A DNA stretch of 64,000 bases from Lysobacter avium (lineage in GTDB: Bacteria > Pseudomonadota > Gammaproteobacteria > Xanthomonadales > Xanthomonadaceae), in assembly GCF_015209745.1 (NCBI RefSeq), contig NZ_CP063657.1, positions 2,418,001 through 2,482,000 of the forward strand, in the 5' to 3' direction. The notes beneath the pieces were generated by a model. The model made no database searches. It had not been told where the DNA came from and worked only from the letters and a program-made list of their open reading frames with translations. Of this stretch, positions 18,105-32,744 are shown piece after piece (positions within the stretch are counted from its first letter, which is position 1; every line of letters starts with the position of its first letter). The position numbers were made by a program, and so were the translations under genes.

Positions 18105-18857
18105 CTAGGCGGGCTCGCTTCCCGGCGCCTCGGCTGTCGCGGCCGCCCGCTCCCGCCGCCGGATCCAAAGGTTGACCAGTTCCACGAACACCGAGAACGC
18201 CATCGCCACATAGACGTAGCCCTTCGGGATGTGCAGCCCGAAGCCGTCGGCGATCAGGACCAGACCGATCATCAGCAGGAAACTCAGCGCGAGCACCTTG
18301 ACCGTCGGATGGCGCTCGACGAACTCGCTGATCGGCCGCGCAAACGCCAGCATGAAGACGATGGAGATCACGATCGCGGTCACCATCACCCAGCGCTGCT
18401 CGACCATGCCGACTGCGGTGATGATCGAGTCCAGCGAGAACACGATGTCCAGCACCATGATCTGCGCGAGCACGCCGCCGAACGTCGCTGTGGCTGCCGC
18501 CACAGCGGTGACGTGGGCAGGCGGGCCGTCGACCCGCTGATGGATCTCGTGGGTGGCCTTGGCGATCAGGAAAAAGCCGCCGCCGATCAGGATCAGGTCG
18601 CGCCAGGAAAACGCGTGGCCGAATACGGTGAACAGTGGCGCGGTCAGGCCGATGATCCAGGCGATGGTGAACAGCAGCCCCAGCCGGGTCACCGCGGCCA
18701 GCAGGATTCCCAGCTTGCGCGCACGATCGCGTTGCTGCACCGGCAAGCGGCCGGCCAGGATCGAGATGAAGATGATGTTGTCGATGCCCAGGACGAGTTC
18801 CAGGGCGGTGAGGGTGGCGAGCGCGACCCACACTTCGGGATTGACGAGCAGTTCCAT
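18105..18857 (-). CDS. TerC-family integral membrane protein (probable Mn exporter)
   Basis: 250 residues with about seven membrane helices; the first has ELVLGIDNIIFISIL and a later one VLDIVFSLDSIITAVG, the paired acidic motifs of TerC/Alx proteins thought to bind metal. The ATG at 18857 aligns with the family start; the frame to 18923 runs into the leader. The leader resembles a yybP-ykoY manganese riboswitch, which points to Mn export as the function rather than tellurite resistance. The C-terminus is a short Arg/Ala/Glu tail. Confidence 0.9.
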   Translation of the reverse strand: MELLVNPEVWVALATLTALELVLGIDNIIFISILAGRLPVQQRDRARKLGILLAAVTRLGLLFTIAWIIGLTAPLFTVFGHAFSWRDLILIGGGFFLIAKATHEIHQRVDGPPAHVTAVAAATATFGGVLAQIMVLDIVFSLDSIITAVGMVEQRWVMVTAIVISIVFMLAFARPISEFVERHPTVKVLALSFLLMIGLVLIADGFGLHIPKGYVYVAMAFSVFVELVNLWIRRRERAAATAEAPGSEPA

Positions 18858-18946
18858 CGGATTATTCCTTCGCGTTGCCGACCGGCTGGCGGAATGCCAG
18901 CGTCTGGTCGGTCGCCACCGCAAAAGCCGTCAGGCGTCTTGCAGTG

Positions 18947-19050
18947 ACTCGCGAAGGTCTTGCTCACATGCCGTGGTGGCCATGCCGCTGCGCCGGAGCC
19001 GAAGCTCGTATTGACGGGTACAGCGTGTGGGAGCTACTCCCCTTCGAGCG
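18947..19050 (-). ncRNA. Probable yybP-ykoY (manganese) riboswitch upstream of terC
   Basis: Read on the minus strand, the leader has GGGGAGTAGC near its 5' end, GTCAATACGAG in the middle, and GAGCAAGACCTTCGCGAG near the 3' end. The ends pair as CGAAGG (19046-19041) with CCTTCG (18957-18952). These are the characteristic blocks of the yybP-ykoY class, whose E. coli member controls alx, a TerC homologue. The terC gene follows about 90 nt later, with an imperfect GC-rich hairpin (18927-18942 region) between. High Mn2+ should switch terC on. Confidence 0.75.
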
Positions 19051-19098
19051 CGCAGACTAGCACGCGCTTTTACCCATTGGATAGCGAGCTGACAGGCG

Positions 19099-20928
<1,830 letters not shown>

Positions 20929-21089
20929 GACTCGGACTCCTGCAGGTAGCCCCACAGTTTAGCCGGGAAGGTCAACCGGTTTCGCCTGCCGCCTGGTCCC
21001 AGAACGGCCGCGAGCTTGAAACGAACGCGTTTTGCACGCGCTTACGAGACGCAGCGGAGTGCTGATGCAGCTGCCCGGTGCGCCCGTCC

Positions 21090-22463
21090 TCAGTTCCCGG
21101 GCTTTTTCACCGGTCGCTGCCAGCCCTCGACCACCGACTGGCGTGAGCGCGCGACGCTCAACCGGCCCTCCGGTGCGGGCCGGGTAATCACCGAACCCGC
21201 CGCGATCGTCGCATCCTTGCCGATGCTGACCGGCGCCACCAGCGAGCTGTTGGACCCGATGAAGGCGCCATCCTCGATCGTCGTGCGCGCCTTGTTGACC
21301 CCGTCGTAATTGCAGGTAATCGTGCCGGCGCCGATGTTTACGCCGCTGCCGATCACCGCGTCGCCCAGATAGCTCAGGTGGTTGGCCTTGCTGCCGACCC
21401 CGACGTGGGTGTTCTTGATTTCAACGAAATTACCGACGTGCGCGCCGTCTGCCAGCACCGTACCGGGCCGCAGGCGTGCGTAGGGACCGATCACGGCCGC
21501 GCCCTCCACCACCACCCCGTCGAGGTCACAGTGCGCGCGCACCTCGGTTCCGGCACCCAGGGTGACATCGCGCAGGCGGCAGAACGGGCCGATCCGGACG
21601 CCGTCACCGAGATCCACGCGGCCCTCAAGGACGACGTTGGCGTCGATCTCCACGTCGCGGCCGACGGTGACCTCGCCGCGGATGTCGACCCGTGCCGGGT
21701 CGGCCAGGCGCGCTCCGGCGACCGTCAGCGCCTTGGCCGCGCGCAGTTGGAAGGCCCGCTCGAGCTGGGCGAGCTGCCACGGGTCATTGGCGCCCTCGAC
21801 CTCGACCGGATCGTCGACGTGGACCATCCCGGCCGGCGCGAACTCGGCCGCAGCGGAGGCGAAGATATCGGTCAGGTAGTACTCGCCCTGGGCGTTGTTG
21901 TTCTCCAGCCGCTCCAGCCAGCGTCGCAGCGGTTCGCCATCGGCCACCAGGATGCCGGTATTGACCGTGCGGATCGCGCGTTCCTGCTCGCTGGCATCCT
22001 TCTGCTCGATGATGCGCGCGACCATGCCCTGCGCATCGCGCAGCACTCGCCCGTACCCGGTGGGATCCTCCAGGTCGGCGACCAGCACGCCCACCCGGCC
22101 GTTGGACTCCAGCAACCGTCGCAGCGTCTCGGCCCGGATGAGGGGCACATCGCCGTAGAGCACCAGCAGACGCGCGTCCTGCGGCACCGCCGGCATCGCC
22201 TGGCGCACCGCATGGCCGGTCCCGAGCCGCTCGGTCTGCTCGGTCCACAGCAGGTCGGAATGGTCGCGGAACGCATCGCGCACCTGCTCGCCGCCGTGCC
22301 CGTAGACGATGTGGATGCCGGCCGGCTCCAGCGCGCGCGCGGTAGCCAATACGTGGCCCAGCATCGGGACCCCGGCGATCTTCTGCAGCACCTTGGGCAA
22401 GGCTGACTTCATACGCTTGCCCTCGCCGGCGGCGAGGATGACGACGTGCAGGGGGGCGGGCAT
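21090..22463 (-). CDS. glmU: Bifunctional GlmU (GlcN-1-P acetyltransferase / GlcNAc-1-P uridyltransferase)
   Basis: 457 residues. The N-terminal pyrophosphorylase domain has [14 protein letters not shown] and GTGHAVRQA; the C-terminal left-handed beta-helix carries hexapeptide repeats and the [15 protein letters not shown] acetyl-CoA/active-site segment, followed by [16 protein letters not shown]. It makes UDP-GlcNAc for peptidoglycan and LPS, directly downstream in the pathway from GlmS. The internal ATG at 22463 is the family start; the frame continues to 22802 but that extension is low-complexity shadow sequence. Confidence 0.97.
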   Translation of the reverse strand: MPAPLHVVILAAGEGKRMKSALPKVLQKIAGVPMLGHVLATARALEPAGIHIVYGHGGEQVRDAFRDHSDLLWTEQTERLGTGHAVRQAMPAVPQDARLLVLYGDVPLIRAETLRRLLESNGRVGVLVADLEDPTGYGRVLRDAQGMVARIIEQKDASEQERAIRTVNTGILVADGEPLRRWLERLENNNAQGEYYLTDIFASAAAEFAPAGMVHVDDPVEVEGANDPWQLAQLERAFQLRAAKALTVAGARLADPARVDIRGEVTVGRDVEIDANVVLEGRVDLGDGVRIGPFCRLRDVTLGAGTEVRAHCDLDGVVVEGAAVIGPYARLRPGTVLADGAHVGNFVEIKNTHVGVGSKANHLSYLGDAVIGSGVNIGAGTITCNYDGVNKARTTIEDGAFIGSNSSLVAPVSIGKDATIAAGSVITRPAPEGRLSVARSRQSVVEGWQRPVKKPGN

Positions 22464-22651
22464 GCGGACTCCGGAAACAGCGACAAAACAGGATGGGTGC
22501 GGGCGAGCTCGGGGAACTTGTTCTCGCGCCAGTGATTCTAGATCGTTCCTGAAAGGACCGGGAAATCCAGGACTCGATAAGTAGCTGGTTTGTGCCGACG
22601 CGCCCGCCACGCTCCCCTTCCGGCCACCCGGCCATCTGCTAGGATTCCGCG

Positions 22652-22804
22652 GTGCCCCACCCTGCTGCCTCTTCGCGCAGTCCAATGCTTGCCCAAGCGC
22701 TGATCTGGGCGGCCGCGGGTGTTTGTTTCTTCGGCCTCGAGTTGACCGCCGACGAGGGTCAGTGGTGGCGCATCCCACGCGAAGCAGTGGCGTCGTCACC
22801 ATGA
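22652..22804 (+). CDS. Possible small membrane protein upstream of gtrA
   Basis: A 50-residue frame from GTG at 22652 (or 39 residues from ATG at 22685) ends in a TGA overlapping the gtrA ATG by 4 bp. It contains one short hydrophobic stretch ([19 protein letters not shown]) followed by EGQWWRIP. The ATGA coupling to gtrA is the main reason to take it seriously; no family is recognised and no strong ribosome binding site is visible. Confidence 0.4.
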   Translation: MPHPAASSRSPMLAQALIWAAAGVCFFGLELTADEGQWWRIPREAVASSP

Positions 22805-23184
22805 ACCTGCCCCGACAGGGACAGCACTACCTGGTCATCGGGCTCGGTCAGTGGCTGCTGGACTGGGCGGTGATGGTCGCGCTGAGCCACTACGGGCTGT
22901 CGGTCGAGTTGGCCAACATCGCCGGCCGGATCAGTGGCGCGCTGATCGGCTTCTGGTTGAACGGGCGCATCACGTTTGCCGGCGACGACACCGTAATCGG
23001 CAGCCGCCAGTTGCTGCGCTTCGTGCTGATGTGGGCGTTGACCACGGCGATCAGCACGTGGGCCATGGGCGCGATCAACCACCTCGGCGGCCTGAAATGG
23101 GCGTGGCTGGCAAAGCCGGCGGTGGAAATCGCCCTGGGCGGCGTCGGTTTCGTGCTGTCGCGCCACTGGGTCTACCGCCGCTGA
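22801..23184 (+). CDS. GtrA-family small membrane protein
   Basis: 127 residues with four hydrophobic helices and the GtrA hallmarks: an early helix ending before [17 protein letters not shown], and the C-terminal LSRHWVYRR. GtrA proteins are thought to act with glycosyltransferases in flipping undecaprenyl-linked sugars. The ATG at 22801 is chosen because it gives the family length; the frame opening at 22723 overlaps the small upstream frame. It is convergent with the atp operon. No glycosyltransferase partner is adjacent. Confidence 0.85.
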   Translation: MNLPRQGQHYLVIGLGQWLLDWAVMVALSHYGLSVELANIAGRISGALIGFWLNGRITFAGDDTVIGSRQLLRFVLMWALTTAISTWAMGAINHLGGLKWAWLAKPAVEIALGGVGFVLSRHWVYRR

Positions 23185-23225
23185 CGCGCCCGCCTCGACA
23201 GCACCGAAATGGGAAGCGCAGATAC

Positions 23226-23254
23226 GACAACGCCGGCGCGGGGCCGGCGTCGTC
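23226..23254. terminator. GC-rich hairpin between convergent gtrA and atpC
   Basis: An inverted repeat (ACGCCGGC / GCCGGCGT with flanking GAC/GTC pairing) sits between the two convergent stops. Neither side has a T-run, so it may slow polymerase or protect 3' ends rather than terminate by itself. Confidence 0.45.
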
Positions 23255-23278
23255 GGTGCAGCGTGTGCGCAGCGTACG

Positions 23279-23704
23279 TCAGTGCTTCATGTTCCGGCGC
23301 AGGCGCTCCAGCGCCTGCAACTGCACGGTCACCTCGGCCAGGCGCGCCTGCGCCTCGGCCACTTCCATCGGCTCGGCACGACGGGCGAGGATGCGCTCGG
23401 CCTCTTCCTTGGCAGCACGCACCGCGGCCTCATCGATGTCCTGGGCGCGGATCGCGGTGTCTGCCAGGATGGTCACCACCTGCGGCTGCACCTCGAGGAT
23501 GCCGCCGGTGACGGCGAAGTCGAGCTGGTCGCCATTGGGCAGGGTCACCACGATCTTGCCCGGCTTCAGGCGGGTGATCAGCGGGGCGTGCTTGGGCGCG
23601 ATGCCCAGCTCGCCCATCTCGCCGGTCGCCACCAGCATGGTGGCGTCGCCGCGGAAGATTTCCTCTTCGGCGCTGACGATGTCGCAACGGAAGGTGCTAG
23701 CCAT
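23279..23704 (-). CDS. atpC: F1-ATPase epsilon subunit
   Basis: 141 residues with the beta-sandwich N-terminal domain ([13 protein letters not shown], then [14 protein letters not shown]) and a two-helix C-terminal domain ([29 protein letters not shown]). Epsilon is part of the central stalk and inhibits ATP hydrolysis. Last gene of the atp operon; atpD is 23 bp upstream. Confidence 0.96.
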   Translation of the reverse strand: MASTFRCDIVSAEEEIFRGDATMLVATGEMGELGIAPKHAPLITRLKPGKIVVTLPNGDQLDFAVTGGILEVQPQVVTILADTAIRAQDIDEAAVRAAKEEAERILARRAEPMEVAEAQARLAEVTVQLQALERLRRNMKH

Positions 23705-23727
23705 AGAATTCTCTGCCTGGAGTCGGA

Positions 23728-25233
<1,506 letters not shown>

Positions 25234-26097
25234 TCAGACCGCAGACGCGCCGCCGACAATCTCGGAAATTTCCTGGGTGATCGCGGCCTGGCGGGCCTTG
25301 TTGTAGACCAGCTGCAGGTCACCGATCAGGTTGTTGGCGTTGTCGGACGCGGACTTCATCGCGACCATGCGCGCGGCATGCTCGGACGCCACGTTCTCCA
25401 GCACCGCCTGGTAGACCAGCGACTCGATGTAGCGCGTCATCACGTGGTCCAGAACCGTTTCGGCGTCCGGCTCGTAGATGTAGTCCCAGTCGTGGCGCGA
25501 CATCGCCTCCTCGGACGGCGGCAGTGGCAGCAACTGGTCGAAGGCGGCGCGCTGGACCATGGTGTTGATGAAATCGTTGTAGCAGATGAACACGCGGTCG
25601 ATATTGCCGGCGCTGTAGCCATCCAGCACGACCTTGATCACGCCGATCAGCTGCTCCACCCGGGGCTGATCGCCCAAGTGGGTCACCGTGGCGAGCATGT
25701 TGACCTTGATCCGGCGGAAGAACACCGAGGCCTTCTGGCCGATGGTGACCACGTCGACCTCGACGCCCTGCTGCTGCCACTTGTGGATCTCGCCCAGCAG
25801 CTTGCGGAACAGGTTGTTGTTGAGCCCGCCGGCCAGGCCACGGTCGGAAGACACGATGACGTAGGCCACGCGCTTGGGATCGGCGCGCTCGATCATGTAC
25901 GGATGCTGGTAGTCGGAGTTGGCCTGGGCCAGGTGTCCGATGACCTGCTTCATCACCCGCGCATACGGGCGCGAGACCTTCATCCGCTCCTGCGCCTTGC
26001 GGATCTTGGAAGCCGAGACCATCTCGAGCGCGCGCGTCACCTTGCGGGTGTTCTGCACACTCTTGATCTTGGTTTTGATTTCACGTCCGCCTGCCAT
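25234..26097 (-). CDS. atpG: F1-ATPase gamma subunit
   Basis: 287 residues beginning [31 protein letters not shown] N-terminal helix and ending with the conserved C-terminal helix ([25 protein letters not shown]). Gamma is the rotating shaft linking the c-ring to the alpha/beta hexamer. Conserved [10 protein letters not shown] is at about residues 81-90. Gene order and spacing (13 bp from atpA) are standard. Confidence 0.97.
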   Translation of the reverse strand: MAGGREIKTKIKSVQNTRKVTRALEMVSASKIRKAQERMKVSRPYARVMKQVIGHLAQANSDYQHPYMIERADPKRVAYVIVSSDRGLAGGLNNNLFRKLLGEIHKWQQQGVEVDVVTIGQKASVFFRRIKVNMLATVTHLGDQPRVEQLIGVIKVVLDGYSAGNIDRVFICYNDFINTMVQRAAFDQLLPLPPSEEAMSRHDWDYIYEPDAETVLDHVMTRYIESLVYQAVLENVASEHAARMVAMKSASDNANNLIGDLQLVYNKARQAAITQEISEIVGGASAV

Positions 26098-26110
26098 CGT
26101 CTTTTCCGCC

Positions 26111-27658
<1,548 letters not shown>

Positions 27659-27724
27659 GGGTGTTTCCCTGGTACCCGGCGCGGGCGCCGGAAGTAGATG
27701 ATTCGGATCGTCGATTGGAGCCGA

Positions 27725-28252
27725 TCAGCCGGCCAGCGCCGACTGCATGCGCGAGAGCTTGCTCTTCAGCGAGCCGTCGATGACCACGTCGCCGGCATCG
27801 ATCACCGCGCCACCGATCAGCGACTCGTCGATCGCGGTTTCCAGCTCAACCTCGCGGCCGAAGCGGCGCTTGAGGCCAACGCGGATCGACTCCAGCTCGG
27901 CGGCCGGCATTTCGCTGGCGGAGGTGACGCGCGCCTTGACCACGTGCTCGGCTTCCGCGCGCAACTGCTCGAACATGCCGGCGATCTCCGCCAGCAACGG
28001 CAGGCGGCGGTTGGACGCCAGCAGCTCGATGAAGCGGCCGAAATCCTCGCCGGCACCGTCGACGGCCAGCAGCGACGCGGCCTCGGTGGTCGACAGCTGC
28101 GGATGCTTCAGCAGCGCCTCCACCTTCGGATCGGCGGCAAGGCGGGCGGCAAGCGCGAGCGCCTGCGACCAGCTGGCCACCTGGCCGGCCCCGCTCGCCG
28201 CTGCGAACGCGGCGCGGGCGTAGGGTCGGGCGAGGGTCATGGTCTGGCTCAT
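27725..28252 (-). CDS. atpH: ATP synthase delta subunit
   Basis: 175 residues of the OSCP/delta family: YARAAFAAA near the N-terminus and the C-terminal IGGAVIDAGDVVIDGSLKSKLSRM segment. It joins the b-subunit stator to the alpha/beta head. The gene begins 28 bp after atpF. Confidence 0.95.
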   Translation of the reverse strand: MSQTMTLARPYARAAFAAASGAGQVASWSQALALAARLAADPKVEALLKHPQLSTTEAASLLAVDGAGEDFGRFIELLASNRRLPLLAEIAGMFEQLRAEAEHVVKARVTSASEMPAAELESIRVGLKRRFGREVELETAIDESLIGGAVIDAGDVVIDGSLKSKLSRMQSALAG

Positions 28253-28280
28253 TGCTCAGGGCATCCGGTCGTTGGCTGGA

Positions 28281-28751
28281 TCAAAGCTGGGCGGCGAGTT
28301 CATCGAGCAGCGCCTTGTGGGCGTTGGCGTCGATTTCCCGGCGCAGCAGCTTCTCGGCACCGCTGACGGCCAGCGACGACACCTGCTTGCGCAGGTCCTC
28401 GCGGGCGCGGTTCTGCGATGCAACGATTTCGGCATCGGCCATCGCCTTCTGGCGGGTGGCTTCCACCATGGCGTCGGTCTTGGCCTGCTCGATGATCTGG
28501 TTGGCGCGCTGGTGCGCCTGGTCGATCACTTCGTTGGCCTTGGTCCGCGCTTCGCGCATCGCGGCGTCCACGCTCTGCTGGGCCTGGGCCAGGTCGTGCT
28601 GGCTGCGCTCGGCAGCCGCCAGTCCGTCGGCGATCTTCTTCTGGCGTTCTTCAATCGCCCGGTTCATGGGCGGCCAGATGAACTTCATGGTGAACCAGAT
28701 GAGCAACGAGAACGAGATCATCTGACCAAAGAAGGTCATGTTGATATTCAT
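28281..28751 (-). CDS. atpF: ATP synthase F0 subunit b
   Basis: 156 residues: an N-terminal membrane helix (about 5-26, [22 protein letters not shown]) and a long charged coiled coil forming the peripheral stalk. Conserved ALADG-type and Q-rich segments and the final [22 protein letters not shown] are normal. Confidence 0.96.
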   Translation of the reverse strand: MNINMTFFGQMISFSLLIWFTMKFIWPPMNRAIEERQKKIADGLAAAERSQHDLAQAQQSVDAAMREARTKANEVIDQAHQRANQIIEQAKTDAMVEATRQKAMADAEIVASQNRAREDLRKQVSSLAVSGAEKLLRREIDANAHKALLDELAAQL

Positions 28752-28836
28752 GACAGCTCCGTATGCGGGCTGCGGGCGCGGGCGCCCGGGAAGCGCGCCC
28801 GGTATCCCGGACGCGCAGGTTCAAGCAGTTGGCTGA

Positions 28837-29124
<288 letters not shown>

Positions 29125-29197
29125 CTACTGAAACGTTGGTTTGATTGGCGGAAGGATGAAGCGGTGAAAAGCGGTGCAACGTGGAGCGATGACGCGA

Positions 29198-30028
29198 TCA
29201 ATGACTCTCGTAGGCGCCGGCGATGTAGACGACCGAGAGGATCATGAAAATGAAGGCCTGCAGCAGCACGATCAGGATGTGGAAGATCGCCCAGGCGAGG
29301 TTGAAGATCACGCCGGGAACGAACATCAGCAGCCCGCCACCCAGCAGCCCGGCGATCAGCATGAACACCAGCTCGCCACCGTACATGTTGCCGAACAGTC
29401 GCATGGCCAGCGATACCGGCTTGACGCAGTACTCGATGATGTTGAGGCCCAGGTTGGCGGGCATCAGCACCGCGCGGGTCACCGGGTTCTCGGCGGCAAA
29501 CGGCGAGGTCAGCAATTCCTTGCCGAAGCCGAAGCCGCCCTTGGCCTTGAGCGAGTGGTACAGGATCAGGAAGAACACGACGACGGACATGGCCGCGGTG
29601 GTATTCAGATCCGCGGTCGGCACCCAGCGGAAGAACGTATGCGCGGCGACGTCAGCGCCGGCAACGGCCTGGATGGCCACCCCGGGCGTGTCCAGCGGCA
29701 GCAGGTCCATGCCGTTCATCAGCACGACCCACATGAAGATCGTGATCGCCAGCGGCGTGATCGAGCTGCGATCGCCGTGGAAGTTGTCCTTCACCTGGTT
29801 GTCGACGAACTCCATCGCCATCTCGACAAAGGCCTGGCCTTTGGAGGGCACCCCGGAGGTCGCCTTGCGCGCGTAGAAGCCGAACCATCCAATGAATATC
29901 AGGCCGCACACCAGCGACACGACCCACGTGTCGATGTGGAAGGCAAAGCCGCCCAGATCGATCGTGTTCTGCTGCAGGTGGTGCTGGATGTATTCGTTCA
30001 GGCCGCCAGAGCCGGTCTGTTCACTCAC
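29198..30028 (-). CDS. atpB: ATP synthase F0 subunit a
   Basis: 276 residues with five to six membrane helices. The essential Arg is in SLAMRLFGNMYGG and polar residues of the half-channels follow. Start: two GTG codons compete (30037 and 30028). An AGAAGG directly abuts the first but is 8 nt from the second, so 30028 is chosen. It slightly follows the atpI stop (30021-30023 on the complement), giving tight coupling. Confidence 0.94.
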   Translation of the reverse strand: MSEQTGSGGLNEYIQHHLQQNTIDLGGFAFHIDTWVVSLVCGLIFIGWFGFYARKATSGVPSKGQAFVEMAMEFVDNQVKDNFHGDRSSITPLAITIFMWVVLMNGMDLLPLDTPGVAIQAVAGADVAAHTFFRWVPTADLNTTAAMSVVVFFLILYHSLKAKGGFGFGKELLTSPFAAENPVTRAVLMPANLGLNIIEYCVKPVSLAMRLFGNMYGGELVFMLIAGLLGGGLLMFVPGVIFNLAWAIFHILIVLLQAFIFMILSVVYIAGAYESH

Positions 30029-30395
30029 GAAGGACACCTTCTCGATTCAGGATTTGAGCCAGCACGTAGGCCAGCATGGTTGCCACGACCGCTACCAGCA
30101 TCGGCAGCGGCGGCAACTGGAACCCCGCCAGACCAACCGCGAGGACTGCAAACACCACCAACCACTTCACCAGCACACCGGCGAGCATCAGGCCGAGGAC
30201 CGAGCCTGCCGGCTTGACACCCCCGCCCAGCGCCACCAGCGCCGCCAGACCTCCACCGGCGACCAGAGCGGAACCGCCCACCAATGCCGCCAGTGCGGGC
30301 TGCGCACCGTGGGCAAGGAAGGCCAACGCGGTCAACGCTGTTGCGCCCGCCTGAAAGGCGATCGCGCGAAACGCCAACCGGCGGCCTGCGGACAT
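30021..30395 (-). CDS. atpI: ATP synthase subunit I (AtpI-like)
   Basis: 124 residues, small, with about four hydrophobic helices (ALTALAFLAHG, then LAALVALGGG, then LVKWLVVFAVLAVGL, then LVAVVATMLAYVLAQ). It is the first gene of the atp operon, the normal place of AtpI, which aids c-ring assembly and may take part in Mg2+ uptake. A GTG at 30407 is an alternative start; the frame out to 30512 covers the promoter. A stop-start overlap links it to atpB. Confidence 0.85.
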   Translation of the reverse strand: MSAGRRLAFRAIAFQAGATALTALAFLAHGAQPALAALVGGSALVAGGGLAALVALGGGVKPAGSVLGLMLAGVLVKWLVVFAVLAVGLAGFQLPPLPMLVAVVATMLAYVLAQILNREGVLRE

Positions 30396-30462
30396 TGGAT
30401 CGTGCACGCTCGGCTCTTCGGTTTTGGAGGGCGGGCAGATAAACGCCCAATGAAGCCGCCGA

Positions 30463-30491
30463 ATTATAGGTTGCGCGGACGGCGGCGGCAA
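30463..30491 (-). promoter_or_regulatory. Predicted sigma-70 promoter of the atp operon
   Basis: On the minus strand a perfect TATAAT (30468-30463) is preceded by TTGCCG (30491-30486) with a 17-bp spacer. It lies about 60 bp upstream of atpI. The match is one of the best in this GC-rich window. Confidence 0.7.
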
Positions 30492-30650
30492 CTGCCGGGT
30501 CCTGTTCAGCATGCGTCAGCTGAACCGACCCGAAGCGGGGCGCCATTATTTGCGCGTCCGGGGAACCTTGCGGTGCGCCACAGGTCAATATCCTCGACAC
30601 CCCGTCGCCCCTCTCTCCTCGTCAAGGCAAACGGCAAGCGGCGGGTCCGG

Positions 30651-30675
30651 AGCCCCGGCCTGATCCGCCGGGGCT
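30651..30675. repeat. Inverted repeat downstream of lpdA
   Basis: A 9-bp perfect stem (AGCCCCGGC / GCCGGGGCT) with a 7-nt loop lies 20 bp beyond the lpdA stop. On the lpdA strand no T-run follows; on the other strand a pyrimidine run follows. It may act as an imperfect terminator. Confidence 0.4.
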
Positions 30676-30695
30676 TCCTCTTGTCCGCGCGGCGC

Positions 30696-32636
30696 TCAGG
30701 CCTTCTTTTTCGGCGCGTAGAGGTCGGTGATGGTGCCGTCGAACATCTCCGCCGCCATGGCGACCGATTCCGACAGGGTCGGGTGCGGATGGATGGTGTG
30801 GGCGATGTCGCCGACCTCGCAGCCCATCTCGATCGCCAGCGCGATCTCGGCGATGAGTTCGCCCGCATGCACGCCGACAATGCCGCCGCCGATGACCTGG
30901 CCGCTGGCCTCGTCGAACAGCAGCTTCGTGAAGCCTTCGGTGCGGCCGATGCCGATCGCCCGGCCCGAGGCCGCCCACGGGAACTTGCCCACCCCCACCT
31001 TGAGGCTGCGCGCCCTCGCCTCGTTCTCGGTGACACCGACCCAGGCGATTTCCGGATCGGTGTAGGCCACCGACGGGATCACCCGCGCGACCCATTCCTT
31101 CTTTGCGCCCGAGGCGACTTCGGCGGCTAGCTTGGCCTCGTGGGTGGCCTTGTGGGCGAGCATCGGATTGCCGACCAGATCGCCGATGGCGAAGATGTGC
31201 GACGCGGTGGTGCGCATCTGCCGATCAACCGGAATGAAGCCACGCTCGGTGACCTTGACGCCGGCTTTCTCCGCGTCCAGCTTGCCGCCGTTGGGCGCGC
31301 GGCCTACCGCGACCAGCACGCGATCGAACACCTGCGCATCCGGTGCCTTGCCGCCGTCCTGAGCCGACTCGAAGCTGACCTTGAGGCCCTTCTTCTGCGC
31401 GTCCACGCCGGCGGCCTTGACCTGCAGGTGGATTTCCACGCCCTGCTTCTTCAGCCGGTCCGCCAGCGGCTTGACCAGATCCTTGTCGGTGCCGGGCATC
31501 AACTGGTCCATGAACTCGACTACGGTGACCGCGCTGCCCAAGGCGCTGTAGACGGTCGCCATCTCCAACCCGATGATGCCGCCGCCCACGACCAGCAGCT
31601 GCTTTGGCACATCGGCCAGTTCCAGCGCGTCGGTGGAATCCATCACCCGCGGGTCGTCCCAGGGGAAGCCGGGCAGTTTGACGGCCTGGCTACCGGCGGC
31701 GATCACGCACTGGCGGAAGGCCACCAGCTGGGTTTTGCCGTCATCGCCGGTGACTTCCAGCTCATTGGCAGAGAGGAAGCGGCCAACGCCGGTAATCACC
31801 TTGACCTTGCGCTGGCGGGCCATGCCACCCAGCCCCTTGGTGAGCTGGCCGACGACCTTGTTCTTGTAGTCGCGCAGCTTGTCGAGAGTGATCTTCGGCT
31901 TGCCGAACGCGATGCCCATCTCGTCGGCCTGGCTGGCGCCATCGATCACCGCTGCGGCATGCAGCAGCGCCTTGGAGGGGATGCAGCCGACGTTGAGGCA
32001 GACGCCACCCAGATCCGGATAGCGCTCGACCAGCACGGTATCCAGGCCGAGATCGGCAGCGCGAAACGCGGCCGTGTATCCGCCGGGACCGGCGCCCAGC
32101 ACCAGCATCGCGCACTCGACATCGGCCTTGCGTCCGCTCGCTGCTCCCGGCTGGGGGCCCTGGGCGGCGTGTTTGCCTGCGGCGTCATCGGTGCTCGCCG
32201 GACCGCGCCCACCCGATGGCGATTTGTCCGGTTTTTCGTCTCCGGCGTCAGCCTTGTCGTCGGCGTCCTTTTTGCTCGCAGCGTTGTCGCTTGTGGTCTT
32301 GTCGCTTGTGGCCTTGGCAGCCTGGTCCTGTTTTGCGGGGGCGGCGGCGCCGGCCTCCTCGGCGTTTGCGGCCGGCTTGTCCCCCGTCGCCCCGGCGTCG
32401 GCGGTTTCGAGCACCGCGATCACCGCGCCGTCGGCGACCGTGTCGCCCACCTTGACGTGCAACTCGCTGATCACGCCGGCGGCGCTGGAGGGCACCTCCA
32501 TGGTGGCCTTGTCCGATTCCAGCGTGACCAGGCCCTGGTCGACCTCCACGGTATCGCCCACCGCCACGAGGACCTCGATAACGGGTACGCCGTCGTAGTC
32601 GCCGATGTCGGGAACCTTGATCTCGATCTTTGCCAT
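30696..32636 (-). CDS. lpdA: Dihydrolipoamide dehydrogenase with N-terminal lipoyl domain
   Basis: 646 residues. Residues 1-75 form a lipoyl domain (lipoyl Lys in ESDKATMEV), then an Ala/Lys/Asp-rich linker of about 80 residues, then a full flavin disulfide reductase: GAGPGGYTAA FAD site, redox GGVCLNVGCIPSK, and the dimer-interface histidine in the C-terminal HPTLSE segment. It reoxidises lipoyl groups of E2 in pyruvate dehydrogenase. A lipoyl-fused E3 is known from Neisseria/Xanthomonas-type complexes. It lies in the same direction as aceF with one unknown gene between. Confidence 0.95.
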   Translation of the reverse strand: MAKIEIKVPDIGDYDGVPVIEVLVAVGDTVEVDQGLVTLESDKATMEVPSSAAGVISELHVKVGDTVADGAVIAVLETADAGATGDKPAANAEEAGAAAPAKQDQAAKATSDKTTSDNAASKKDADDKADAGDEKPDKSPSGGRGPASTDDAAGKHAAQGPQPGAASGRKADVECAMLVLGAGPGGYTAAFRAADLGLDTVLVERYPDLGGVCLNVGCIPSKALLHAAAVIDGASQADEMGIAFGKPKITLDKLRDYKNKVVGQLTKGLGGMARQRKVKVITGVGRFLSANELEVTGDDGKTQLVAFRQCVIAAGSQAVKLPGFPWDDPRVMDSTDALELADVPKQLLVVGGGIIGLEMATVYSALGSAVTVVEFMDQLMPGTDKDLVKPLADRLKKQGVEIHLQVKAAGVDAQKKGLKVSFESAQDGGKAPDAQVFDRVLVAVGRAPNGGKLDAEKAGVKVTERGFIPVDRQMRTTASHIFAIGDLVGNPMLAHKATHEAKLAAEVASGAKKEWVARVIPSVAYTDPEIAWVGVTENEARARSLKVGVGKFPWAASGRAIGIGRTEGFTKLLFDEASGQVIGGGIVGVHAGELIAEIALAIEMGCEVGDIAHTIHPHPTLSESVAMAAEMFDGTITDLYAPKKKA

Positions 32637-32744
32637 GCCTGTGCCTCCTGGGGTCGCGCACCTGCAGGGGTGCAGCGACGGTAGCGGGACCCGGGCGCCC
32701 GGCGGGCGGCCACGGTGTGGGATTTGCCCGGCGCTCGCCTCCGC

